Shown here: positions 50,431-59,798 of the stretch, in pieces | Position numbering within the stretch: position 1 is the stretch's first letter | Layout of the letters: every line of letters starts with the position of its first letter | NCBI RefSeq assembly: GCF_026712205.1 | Contig: NZ_JAPPUW010000014.1 | Location: 62,001 to 126,000, forward strand | Source of the DNA: Pelomonas aquatica | GTDB taxonomy: Bacteria; Pseudomonadota; Gammaproteobacteria; Burkholderiales; Burkholderiaceae_C | Length of the DNA stretch: 64,000 nucleotides | Direction of reading: 5' to 3' | Made by a program: the position numbers and the translations under genes | The notes under the pieces: model-generated | The model's database searches: none | What the model was told of the DNA's origin: nothing | What the model saw: only the letters and a program-made list of their open reading frames with translations

Positions 50431-50904
50431 ATGGCCGCCATCCTGCTCGTCTGCACCGCCAACATCTGCCGCTCGCCGATGGCCGAGGCCGTCTTCAAGG
50501 CCAGGCTGGGTGATGTGTTCAAGACCATCGCCTCGGCCGGCGTGCATGCCGACCCGCGCGGCGGCCCGGTGGATGCGCGCGCCGCGGCGGCCCTGGCCCG
50601 CCACAACTACAGCCTGGACCGCAAATGGCGCTCGCGCCGCGCCGACCCGGAGCAGCTCGGCCAGTACGACCTCGTGCTGGCGATGGAGGCCGAGCATGTG
50701 GAGGCGCTGCGCGGCCAGGCCGCACCCGAGCTGCGTGCCCGCATCCTGATGCTGACCGACTTCGTGCCCGAGCTGGCCGGCCAGAACGTCCCCGACCCCT
50801 ACTTCGGCCCGGCCCAGGGCTTCGACGCCGTCATCGGCATGATCGAGCGCGCCGCCGGCAGCCTGCAGATGGCCGCCCGCGAGGGCCGCCTCAAGTTGGC
50901 CTGA
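50431..50904 (+). CDS. Low molecular weight protein-tyrosine phosphatase family protein
   Basis: This is a 157-residue phosphatase. The P-loop is CTANICR (Cys8 to Arg14) followed by serine, the C-x5-R-S signature, and the general acid aspartate is in VPDPYFGPAQGF. Family members dephosphorylate tyrosine kinases of exopolysaccharide export, or small phosphate esters. Its position four bases after rpe could mean a role toward sugar phosphates or simply operon packing; no tyrosine kinase gene is near. The residue two places after the nucleophile is alanine, a less common P-loop variant. It converges with psuG, with 41 bases between stops. Confidence 0.93.
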   Translation: MAAILLVCTANICRSPMAEAVFKARLGDVFKTIASAGVHADPRGGPVDARAAAALARHNYSLDRKWRSRRADPEQLGQYDLVLAMEAEHVEALRGQAAPELRARILMLTDFVPELAGQNVPDPYFGPAQGFDAVIGMIERAAGSLQMAAREGRLKLA

Positions 50905-50945
50905 TCAGGCGGCTCGCGCCGCGAACTCGGCGACCTCGCGCGGGT

Positions 50946-51850
<905 letters not shown>

Positions 51851-51854
<4 letters not shown>

Positions 51855-52759
51855 CGTTCTTCCAGGAAGCGGGGGGTCAGTTCGGGGTGGACGCTGGCCT
51901 CGGTCTGCAGCGTCAGCGCGGCCAGGTCCAGGCCTAGGCGGGCCGCGGCGTCGAAGTCGCCGCCGTCGCGCAGCAGGGCCGCGCAGACGCCGGCCGCCAG
52001 CGCATCGCCCGCGCCGGTCACGTCGACGATGTCGACCGCCGGCGCCGGCCAGTGGCGCGGCGCCCAGCCGGCCTCGCTGAGCAGCAGGCCCTGCGCACCG
52101 CGGGACACGAGCACGCGGGCCACGCCGCGCGCATGCAGGGCCGCGAAGGCCGCGGCCGGTTCGGCGGCCACGGTGCCGAGTTCGCCGGCGTTCAGCATCA
52201 GCAGGTGCAGGCCGGCGAGGGACTCCGGCAGGCGCGCCATCTTGGCCTCGGACACGGCCACGCCCACCAGGGGCACGCCGCCGTCGCGCGCCTCGGCCAG
52301 CAGCAGCGGCCAGGCAGCGGCGGGCAGGTTGCCGTCGGCGACGACCAGGGCCGCGCCCGCGCGCAGCGCCCGGCTGGCCGCCAGCGCCGGCGGACCGAGG
52401 CCGTCGACCAGCGGCATGGCCGCCAGGCCCAGCGCCAGGCTGCCGTCGGGCGCCAGCACGGCCGTGTAGCTGTCGCTGGCGTGGCGGCGCCGCTGGATGA
52501 CGGCGCGCGTGTCGATGCCGACTTCGGCAGCCTGCGCCAGCAGCAGACGGCCGCCGGCGTCGTCGCCGACCGCCGCGACCAGCGCCACCGGCAGGCCCAG
52601 GCGCGCGAGGTTCTCGGCCACGTTGCGCACGACGCCGCCGGGCGTCTCATGCGCCTCGCAGGGATTGGACGAGGCCGGCAGAGCCTCGGCCAGCAGACGC
52701 AGCTTGCGGTCGATGTTGAGGCCGCCGATGCAGACGACGGGGGCGGCGCAAGGGCTCAT
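51851..52759 (-). CDS. psuK: Pseudouridine kinase, PfkB family
   Basis: This 302-residue ribokinase-fold enzyme phosphorylates pseudouridine to its 5'-phosphate, the substrate of the next gene. The substrate-side glycine motif is in CIGGLNIDRKLRL and GGVVRNVAENLARLGL; the anion hole and catalytic aspartate are in DVTGAGDALAAG. The assignment as pseudouridine kinase rests on the ATGA-coupled psuG gene plus the GGxxRNxAENLARLG form shared with known PsuK. The ATG at 52759 is six bases from a TAGAAT box with no ribosome site, another likely leaderless start and the probable promoter of the pair. Confidence 0.93.
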
Positions 52760-52765
52760 CGCGCA

Positions 52766-52771
52766 ATTCTA
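52766..52771 (-). promoter_or_regulatory. -10-like box of psuK, probable leaderless start
   Basis: TAGAAT on the minus strand ends six bases before the psuK ATG; TAGAATTGCG matches the rpe promoter region. Confidence 0.5.
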
Positions 52772-53145
52772 GGAAGGCCTTGCGGGCTGGCGGCAGCCGG
52801 CCTGCGCCTCCGGCCAGGCCAGCGCGGATCGTGTCCGCATCGGTCCGCACCTTCAGGCCGCCGGGCCAGAGCCCGGCTGGGCGGCACCTCCAGAAGGTTC
52901 AGAGTCGACAGTCGAAATTCCGTCGAATTTCACGCCAACTTCGCGTAAACCCCAGACACACTTCGCTGCCGCCATGAGCCTGACGGCCGCGGCAGCATGG
53001 GCTTATTCCGGTTTTGCATGACCCCACCGATCCCGGTGGTTACGGCGTGATTACATTGGATTCGACAATCCTGGCCCCAGCCCGGTGTGCTTGGGCCAGC
53101 TCCGGTGGCTGACCCAAACACATCACCATGATCGGAGCTTCCACC
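52772..53145. other. Intergenic control region between psuK and pckG
   Basis: About 375 bases without a credible gene. It contains a candidate pckG promoter with TTACGG (53040-53045) and GACAAT (53064-53069) at an 18-base spacing, which would give a leader of some 70 bases. Just upstream is a short stem CCACCG/CGGTGG (53024-53039) overlapping the -35 side, a possible regulator site. The ribosome site GGAGC (about 53134) precedes the ATG. Confidence 0.45.
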
Positions 53146-55044
53146 ATGAACCAACCCGCGATGCAGGGCCTGCGTCTGAACCTGCCTGCCTACGTCAAAC
53201 ACGCCCGGCTGATCGCCTGGGTGGCCGAGATCGCGGCGCTGACCGAGGCGGCCGACGTCTACTGGTGCGACGGCAGCACCGACGAATACCAGCGCCTGTG
53301 CGACAAGCTCGTCGCCGCCGGTACCTTCAAGAAACTCAACCCCGCGCTGCGCCCCGGCAGCTATCTGGCCAACTCCGACCCGAGCGATGTCGCCCGCGTC
53401 GAGGACCGCACCTTCATCTGCTCCGAGAACAAGGATGACGCCGGCGCCACCAACAACTGGATGGCCCCGGCCGAGATGCGCGCGCTGCTGCAGACCGGCG
53501 ACAAGGCCTTGTTCAAGGGCTGCATGCGCGGCCGCACGCTCTACGTCGTGCCGTTCAGCATGGGGCCGCTGGGCTCGCCGATCGCCCACATCGGCGTGGA
53601 GCTGAGCGACAGCCCCTACGTCGCCGTCAACATGCGCACGATGACGCGCATGGGCCGCGCGGTCATCGAGCTGCTCGGCGCGGACGGCGACTTCGTGCCC
53701 TGCGTGCACACCGTGGGCGCGCCGCTGGAGGCCGGCCAGGCCGACGTGAGCTGGCCCTGCAACACCACCAAGTACATCGTCCACTACCCCGAGACGCGCG
53801 AGATCTGGAGCTATGGCTCGGGCTATGGCGGCAATGCGCTGCTGGGCAAGAAGTGCTTCGCGCTGCGCATCGCGTCCACGATGGGCCGCGACCAGGGCTG
53901 GCTGGCCGAGCACATGCTGATCCTGGGCGTCGAGAGCCCGGCGGGCAGGAAGTACCACGTCGCCGCCGCCTTCCCGAGCGCCTGCGGCAAGACCAATTTC
54001 TCGATGCTGGTGCCACCCAAGGGCTTCGAGGGCTGGAAGGTCACGACCATCGGCGACGACATCGCCTGGATCAAGCCGGGGGCCGACGGCAGGCTCTACG
54101 CGATCAACCCCGAGGCCGGCTATTTCGGCGTCGCGCCGGGCACCAACCACAAGACCAATCCCAACTGCATGGCCAGCCTGGACCGCGACGTGATCTTCAC
54201 GAACGTCGCGCTGACCGATGACGGCGACGTCTGGTGGGAAGGCATGGAGGCCGATACGGCCGACAAGGCCCTGCCCGCCCACCTGATCGACTGGCAGGGC
54301 AAGGACTGGACGCCCGCCATCGCGAAGGAGACCGGCGCCAAGGCTGCCCACCCGAACGCACGCTTCACGGTGGCCGCGACCAACAACCCGGCGCTGGACA
54401 CCAACTGGGACAACCCGGCCGGCGTGGCCATCGATGCCTTCATCTTCGGCGGCCGCCGCTCCACCACGGTGCCGCTGGTGACCGAGGCGCGCAACTGGAC
54501 CGAAGGCGTCTACATGGCCGCCACGATGGGCTCCGAGACCACCGCCGCCGCGGCCGGCCAGCAGGGCGTCGTGCGCCGCGACCCGTTCGCGATGCTGCCC
54601 TTCATGGGCTACAACATGGCCGACTACTTCCAGCACTGGCTCAGCCTGGGCGCCAAGCTGCAGGCAGTCTGTGAAAAAACAGGCGCCAAGCTGCCGGCCA
54701 TCTACTGCGTCAACTGGTTCCGCAAGGGCGCCGACGGCAAGTTCGTCTGGCCCGGCTACGGTGAGAACATGCGCGTGCTGAAGTGGATGCTGGACCGCAT
54801 CGACGGCGGCGGCCATGGCGGCGAGCACCTCTTCGGCGTGACGCCCGACTACGCCGACCTGAACTGGCAGGGCCTGGACTTCAGCGCCGACCAGTTCGAC
54901 ACCGTGACCCGCATCGACGCCGCCGAGTGGCAGGCGGAGATGAAGCTGCACGACGCGCTGTTCGCCCAGCTCGGCGCCAAGGTGCCGGCCCAGCTGCAGC
55001 AGATCAAGGCAGCCATCGAGGCCAGGCTGGCCGAGCTCGGCTGA
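53146..55044 (+). CDS. pckG: Phosphoenolpyruvate carboxykinase (GTP)
   Basis: This 632-residue enzyme converts oxaloacetate and GTP to phosphoenolpyruvate, GDP and CO2, the entry to gluconeogenesis. The GTP-class signature [16 protein letters not shown] holds the active-site cysteine and P-loop. Further family segments are [39 protein letters not shown] and [14 protein letters not shown] with the GTP-binding [19 protein letters not shown]. The ATG at 53146 is favoured over one at 53128 because GGAGC lies seven bases before it. A strong terminator follows. With malate synthase G in the same window, it supports growth on two- and four-carbon acids. Confidence 0.97.
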   Translation: MNQPAMQGLRLNLPAYVKHARLIAWVAEIAALTEAADVYWCDGSTDEYQRLCDKLVAAGTFKKLNPALRPGSYLANSDPSDVARVEDRTFICSENKDDAGATNNWMAPAEMRALLQTGDKALFKGCMRGRTLYVVPFSMGPLGSPIAHIGVELSDSPYVAVNMRTMTRMGRAVIELLGADGDFVPCVHTVGAPLEAGQADVSWPCNTTKYIVHYPETREIWSYGSGYGGNALLGKKCFALRIASTMGRDQGWLAEHMLILGVESPAGRKYHVAAAFPSACGKTNFSMLVPPKGFEGWKVTTIGDDIAWIKPGADGRLYAINPEAGYFGVAPGTNHKTNPNCMASLDRDVIFTNVALTDDGDVWWEGMEADTADKALPAHLIDWQGKDWTPAIAKETGAKAAHPNARFTVAATNNPALDTNWDNPAGVAIDAFIFGGRRSTTVPLVTEARNWTEGVYMAATMGSETTAAAAGQQGVVRRDPFAMLPFMGYNMADYFQHWLSLGAKLQAVCEKTGAKLPAIYCVNWFRKGADGKFVWPGYGENMRVLKWMLDRIDGGGHGGEHLFGVTPDYADLNWQGLDFSADQFDTVTRIDAAEWQAEMKLHDALFAQLGAKVPAQLQQIKAAIEARLAELG

Positions 55045-55065
55045 CCGACCCGGCCGCAATGCACA

Positions 55066-55090
55066 ACGGGCGCCTCGGGCGCCCGTTTTT
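55066..55090 (+). terminator. Rho-independent terminator after pckG
   Basis: ACGGGCGCC pairs with GGCGCCCGT (nine base pairs, loop TCG) and runs into TTTT, 22 bases after the pckG stop codon. Confidence 0.92.
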
Positions 55091-55203
55091 CATGCCGGAC
55101 CGGAACCTGGGACCAGCCGGCTGACTCGACGAGGCGTGGTGCTTTCCGTCACGCGGAGTGATCCTGGACCTTTCCGCCCGACCTCCTATTGGACCGCAAT
55201 CGA

Positions 55204-55217
55204 TGCCATCGATGTCA
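55204..55217. promoter_or_regulatory. LacI-type operator candidate, distal
   Basis: TGCCATCGATGTCA fits the LacI-family half-site rule TGnnAnCGnTnnCA exactly. Its centre is 43 bases from that of the second site, about four helical turns, so dimers bound at both would be on the same DNA face and could form a loop. Confidence 0.6.
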
Positions 55218-55246
55218 TGTCGCTGCAACACTGGTGTTTACCCAAA

Positions 55247-55260
55247 TGACATCGATAACA
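55247..55260. promoter_or_regulatory. LacI-type operator candidate, proximal
   Basis: TGACATCGATAACA fits the LacI-family rule TGnnAnCGnTnnCA exactly and shares the ATCGAT core with the distal site. It overlaps a possible -10 box (TAACAT, 55256-55261), which suits repression of the downstream receptor gene. Between the two sites lies a further imperfect palindrome, AACACTGGTGTT (55227-55238). Confidence 0.65.
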
Positions 55261-55342
55261 TTTGCCGGCAAAGTCCAGCCCATCGAAAGTCGACGACGGC
55301 CGCGCCGGTTTTCGGGACGCACAACAACCACCGGAGACATCC

Positions 55343-57874
55343 ATGCCCAGCCCCCATGCCGCGCCGCGCAACGGCGCCCGCGCCTTCTTCCGCCCCCAGC
55401 TGATCGCCCTGGCTGCCACCGCGCTGTGCGGCGCCGCCTTGGCCCAGGAGGCCGCCAAACCCGCGACCAAGCCGGCCGCGGAATCGCCCGAAGTGAAGGA
55501 ACTCGAAGCCGTCGTCGTCACCGGCACGGCACGCCGCGAAGGCGTGCGCAAGCTCGAGGCCGGCTTCTCGATCACGACCGCCACCGAGGAGCAGATCAAG
55601 CAGGCCGCGCCCACCAGCACGGCCGACATCCTGAAGACCGTGCCCGGCGTCTTCGTCGAGACCTCGGGCGGCCAGGCCGGCGCCAACATCCGCGTGCGCG
55701 GCTTCCCGACGCCGGGCGACGGCCCCTACTCGACCTTCCAGCTCAACGGCGCGCCGCTCTACCACCTGCCCACGCTGAGCTTCTTCGAGCACTCGCAGCT
55801 CTTCCGGCTGGACGACACCATCGACCGCATGGAAGTGCTGCGCGGCGGCCCCAGCCCCATCTTCGGCAGCGGCCAGCCCGGCGTGACGGTCAACTTCATC
55901 CAGAAGGACGGCCGCAGCCCCGAGGGCAGCCTGCGCGTGACCACCGGCACCGGCAGCCTGAAGCGCGTGGACGGCGTCTACGCCGGCCCGCTGTCCGACA
56001 AATGGACCGTGATGGTCGGCGGCTTCTGGCGCCAGAGCCAGGGCCTGCGCGACACCCAGTTCCCGGCCGACGACGGCGGCCAGCTCAGCCTGGTGCTGAA
56101 CCGCAAGCTCGACGACGGCAACCTGCAGCTCTACGCCCGCGCGCTGAACGACCGCAACGCCTTCTACACGGCCATCCCGGTGGTCGGCAGCGCCGACGGC
56201 AAGGGCGTGTCCAGCTACCCGGGCTTCGACGCCAGCACGGCCTACTTCTACGGCAACGAGCTGCGCAACATCGTGCTGGAGACCGGCCGAGCGACCGGCC
56301 GCACCCTGCCCAATGGCCAGCCCGAGATCCTGCGCAGCACCGTCACCAAGGACCTGGCCGACGGCCGCGGCGCCACCGTGCAGACCTATGGCGCCAACCT
56401 CGACACCCGGCTCGGCGACTGGACGCTGACCAACAAGCTCGGCCACACCAGCGGCGACGTGCCGACCTACGCGCTGTTCTCCGGCGCCAACCCGCAGACC
56501 CTGGGCAGCTACATCGCCTCGCAGGTCAGCGCGGCCAACAGCCCCGCCGTGACCGCGGCCGCCGGCAAGGCCGCCACCACCGGCACGGCCGCCTACACCA
56601 ACGGCGGCGGCGCCATCACCAACATGGCCATGCCCGTCATCGTCAACGGCATGTGGGCGGTGGACAAGACGCTGCGCTCGACGACCAACGAGACCCGCCT
56701 GTCCAGGGAGATCGCGCCCGGCAACAACCTGACCCTGGGCCTCTACCTGGCCGGCTACAGCTCGCACGACGTCTGGACCCTGGGCCAGGCCCAGCTGATG
56801 ACGGTGCAGCCCCACGCCCGCCTGATCGACGTGGTGCTGGACAACGGCGTCAAGGCCTCGCGCAACGGCTACGTCACGCCGCCGTTCTCCTACAACCTCG
56901 ATGCCAGCTACAGCGGCGACACGCGCGCCTTCTTCGTCGCCGACGAGTGGCAGCTGACCCAGGCGCTGCGCGTGGACCTGGGCGCGCGCCGCGAGACCCA
57001 GCACATCACCGGCACCATCGCCAACGTCAGCAACGGCGACCTGGATAACGACCCGACGACCCTCTACAACAACAACCTCGCCTACTTCAACGGCACGAAC
57101 ACGCTGATCGACAGCAAGCTCAGCCGCAGCTCCTTCACGGCCGGCGCCAACTACGCCTTCAGCCGCGATCTCAGCGCCTTCGTGCGCGTGAACAAGGGCC
57201 ACCGCATGCCCGACTTCGACGTGCTGCGCGGCCGCGGCGCCAACGAGGCCAAGGACCCGGTCGAGGACATCACGCAGTACGAGATCGGCCTGAAGACCGC
57301 GACCAAGCTCTACAGCGCCTTCCTGACCGCGTATTCGAACCAGCTGACCAACTCGCAGACCCAGCAGTTCACCAATGCCGGCAACGTCGTGCTGCGCCCG
57401 AACAGCAAGGCCACCGGCCTGGAGTTCGAGCTGGCGCTGCGCCCCGGCTACGGCTTCGAGATCGCCGCGACGGGCAACTTCCAGGACGCCAAGTACCAGG
57501 ACTTCCAGCAGTACAGCGGCAACCGCGTCGAGCGCGCCCCGAAGTTCCAGGCCCGCCTGACCCCGAGCTGGCAGACGCAGACGGCCTATGGCCAGCTGCG
57601 CACCTTCGCGACCTTCAGCCAGGTCGGCGAGCGCTTCGCGGACCAGACCAACACGCTGAAGCTGCCGGCCTACCAGACCCTCGACGCGGGCGCGGTGTTC
57701 ACGATGGACAACGGCCTGGAGATCCGCCTGACCGGGACCAACCTGACCAACAAGGTCGGGCTGACGGAAGGCAATTTCCGCGTGCCGGGGCAGGGCGTCG
57801 GGCAGGACGGGGTGTTCCTGGCGCGGCCGCTGTTTGGGCGGGCTTACGAGTTGAGCGTGGGCTTCCAGTTCTGA
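55343..57874 (+). CDS. TonB-dependent outer membrane receptor, probable trehalose-locus transporter
   Basis: This 843-residue TonB-dependent barrel starts at 55343 after a good ribosome site (CGGAGA). The signal peptide ends near residue 34 (CGAALAQE); a TonB-box-like stretch (LEAVVVTGTAR) lies at about residues 51-61, and the plug shows TADILKTVPGVFVETSGG and IRVRGF. Barrel strands fill the rest, ending with ELSVGFQF and a terminal phenylalanine. Two LacI-type operators stand upstream, and a FucP-type transporter and a cytoplasmic trehalase follow on the same strand, so outer membrane uptake of trehalose or a related glucoside is the best guess. The 640-base inverted-repeat element separates it from the transporter gene. 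The substrate is inferred from context only. Confidence 0.92.
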   Translation: MPSPHAAPRNGARAFFRPQLIALAATALCGAALAQEAAKPATKPAAESPEVKELEAVVVTGTARREGVRKLEAGFSITTATEEQIKQAAPTSTADILKTVPGVFVETSGGQAGANIRVRGFPTPGDGPYSTFQLNGAPLYHLPTLSFFEHSQLFRLDDTIDRMEVLRGGPSPIFGSGQPGVTVNFIQKDGRSPEGSLRVTTGTGSLKRVDGVYAGPLSDKWTVMVGGFWRQSQGLRDTQFPADDGGQLSLVLNRKLDDGNLQLYARALNDRNAFYTAIPVVGSADGKGVSSYPGFDASTAYFYGNELRNIVLETGRATGRTLPNGQPEILRSTVTKDLADGRGATVQTYGANLDTRLGDWTLTNKLGHTSGDVPTYALFSGANPQTLGSYIASQVSAANSPAVTAAAGKAATTGTAAYTNGGGAITNMAMPVIVNGMWAVDKTLRSTTNETRLSREIAPGNNLTLGLYLAGYSSHDVWTLGQAQLMTVQPHARLIDVVLDNGVKASRNGYVTPPFSYNLDASYSGDTRAFFVADEWQLTQALRVDLGARRETQHITGTIANVSNGDLDNDPTTLYNNNLAYFNGTNTLIDSKLSRSSFTAGANYAFSRDLSAFVRVNKGHRMPDFDVLRGRGANEAKDPVEDITQYEIGLKTATKLYSAFLTAYSNQLTNSQTQQFTNAGNVVLRPNSKATGLEFELALRPGYGFEIAATGNFQDAKYQDFQQYSGNRVERAPKFQARLTPSWQTQTAYGQLRTFATFSQVGERFADQTNTLKLPAYQTLDAGAVFTMDNGLEIRLTGTNLTNKVGLTEGNFRVPGQGVGQDGVFLARPLFGRAYELSVGFQF

Positions 57875-57905
57875 TTCGGATGCTTGCTCGTTGCTTTGTC
57901 TTTGT

Positions 57906-58545
57906 GGCGAGGCCCAGCCGGGATTTCTGGCTTGCCGCTTGCAAGCGGCAAGCCCTTCGCCAGGCACAAGGCAGTCCGCAGTGGACTGCCTTGTGTCCGG
58001 GCTCAGTCCCGGCGGGCGACCTACTTTCTGGCCCGCCAGAAAGTAGGCAAAGAGCGGCCCCTGCAAAACCGCCCCTTCGGGGTGCCCTGCGATGCTCGGA
58101 ACCCGGGGCCGCGCCCAACTCACTTCGCTACGCTCCGTTCAAACAAAGGGGCGCGAATTCAGTTCTTGAAGCTCGCTGCGCTCGCGCCCCGGACTCCTGC
58201 GCTTCTCGGCGGTTTAGAAGGGGAGAGCCGAAACAGCCGAACAGCCAACAGCCAAACGCACACGCCCTTCGGTCGTGGCTGTTCCTTCAGCCCCCCTTTG
58301 AGCCCGCCGAGGAACGGAAAGCCTTGAGGCCGCGCGCGCAGCGCGCTTCAAGCTCTGACTTCGCGCAGTTGTCTGAGCGCAGCGTAGCGAAGCGAGTTCT
58401 GCGCGAGGCCTCAAGGCTTGAGTACCGCAGGGCAGCCCGCTGCGCAGCAAAGGGCAGGGCGGTTCGGGGGCGACTCTTTGCCTACTTTCTGGTCGCTCAG
58501 AAAGTAGGTCGCCCGCCGGGGCGACGTCCCGGCATGGGCCTCGCC
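57906..58545. mobile_element. 640-base MITE-like inverted-repeat element, non-coding
   Basis: The gap between the receptor and the transporter is filled by a hairpin-rich element. Its ends are imperfect inverted repeats (GGCGAGGCCCAGCCGGGA at 57906-57923 against 58527-58545). A second pair of ~75-base arms (57997-58075 against 58457-58533) is nearly identical in inverted orientation, each arm containing its own hairpin with CTACTTTCTG and its complement. On the left side there is also a perfect 26-base palindrome (57929-57954) and a 12-base-pair stem-loop (57966-57994). Open frames across it are repeat-driven and lack protein-like features. From memory, similar sequences recur between genes in related Burkholderiales. 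No transposase is encoded, so any movement would need help from elsewhere. Confidence 0.7.
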
Positions 58546-58562
58546 AATCACAAGATGCCGGA

Positions 58563-59798
58563 ATGACAACCCACACCACCTCAGCCGGCGCGCAACGCAC
58601 CAAGCTCGCCATCATCCTCACCTACATGCTGTTCGGCGCCCTGCTGAACAGCGTCGGCGCCGTCAATCTGCTCGTCGTTCAGACCCTGGGCGTCGCCCGC
58701 CAGGACGCCGCCCTGCTCGACGCCTGGAAGGACCTGCCCATCGCGGTCACGTCCTTCCTCGTCGCATCGCTGCTTCCAAGACTCGGCCTCAAGCGCGCCA
58801 TGCTGCTGGCCCTGGCGGCCGTGGGCGCGGCCTGCCTCGCCATGCCGGTGCTGAGCGCCTTCTGGGCCATCAAGCTGCTGTTCGCCACGCTCGGCGCCGG
58901 CTTCGCGCTGGTCAAGGTTTCGGCCTATTCCATGATCGGCCTGGTCACGCAGGACCGCGCCGGCCACGCCCGCTTCACCAACCTGCTCGAAGGCCTGTTC
59001 ATGGTCGGCGTGCTGGGCGGCTATCTGTTGTTCAGCCAGGCCGCGCATGCCGAAGGCACGCACTGGCTCGGCGTCTATCCGCTGCTCGCCGCCACCGCCG
59101 CGGCGGCCTTCGTGCTGCTGCTCGCCAGCCCGCTGGACGAGGGCCCCATCCAGTCGCCCGGCACGACGCTGCGCGAAGACCTGCTCGCGATGGCGCCGCT
59201 GCTGCGCCTGGCCCTGGTCGTCGTCTTCCTGCTGTCGGCCTTCCTCTATGTGCTGATCGAGCAGGGCATCTCCACCTGGCTGCCCAGCTTCAACAAGGAG
59301 GTGCTGCACCTGCCCACCGCGATGAGCGTGGGCCTGGCGGTCATCATGCCGGCCAGCACGGCGCTGGGCCGGTTGACGAGCGCGGCCGTCATCGGGCGGC
59401 TGGGCTGGTTCGCCGTCGTCATCGCCTGCCTCGCCGGCATCGCGGCGCTCATCCTCGTCGCGCTGCCGCTGGCCGCGCACGCCCGGCCCCTGGGCGACAG
59501 CAGCGGCTGGCTCAATGCGCCGCCCGCGGCCTATCTGCTGCCGGCCACCGGCCTGCTGCTGGCGCCCATCTACCCGGCCATCAACTCGGCCATGCTGAGC
59601 GCGCTGCCGCAGCGCCGGCACGCGGCCATGACCGGCCTCATCGTCGTCTTCTCCGCCCTCGGCGGCACGCTCGGCAGCTTCGTCACCGGCCGCCTCTTCG
59701 TCGCCTTCGACGGCAGCACGGCCTTCGGCCTGCTGCTGCTGCCCGTCGCCGTGCTCGCCGTCTCGCTCAACCGGCTGCGCCGGCATCTCTCGTCATGA
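58563..59798 (+). CDS. MFS sugar transporter, FucP-like
   Basis: This 411-residue inner membrane permease has twelve hydrophobic segments. It resembles the FucP/fucose-glucose symporter group of the major facilitator superfamily (early segment YMLFGALLNSVGAVNLLVVQ; FLVASLLPRLGLKRAML; later LIEQGISTWLPSFNKEVL and LLAPIYPAINSAMLS). The ATG at 58563 follows the right end of the inverted-repeat element by 17 bases and has no ribosome site; CACAAG lies eight bases upstream, so expression signals may come from the element or be leaderless. Its stop overlaps the trehalase start (ATGA). The likely cargo is trehalose or a similar disaccharide, by context. Confidence 0.88.
   Translation: MTTHTTSAGAQRTKLAIILTYMLFGALLNSVGAVNLLVVQTLGVARQDAALLDAWKDLPIAVTSFLVASLLPRLGLKRAMLLALAAVGAACLAMPVLSAFWAIKLLFATLGAGFALVKVSAYSMIGLVTQDRAGHARFTNLLEGLFMVGVLGGYLLFSQAAHAEGTHWLGVYPLLAATAAAAFVLLLASPLDEGPIQSPGTTLREDLLAMAPLLRLALVVVFLLSAFLYVLIEQGISTWLPSFNKEVLHLPTAMSVGLAVIMPASTALGRLTSAAVIGRLGWFAVVIACLAGIAALILVALPLAAHARPLGDSSGWLNAPPAAYLLPATGLLLAPIYPAINSAMLSALPQRRHAAMTGLIVVFSALGGTLGSFVTGRLFVAFDGSTAFGLLLLPVAVLAVSLNRLRRHLSS

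Noticed and set aside
57880-58566. Open frames of up to 228 codons across the receptor-permease gap
   Set aside because: They run through nested inverted repeats, have no ribosome site, signal or domain pattern, and similar composition appears in several frames. They are treated as non-coding repeat sequence.
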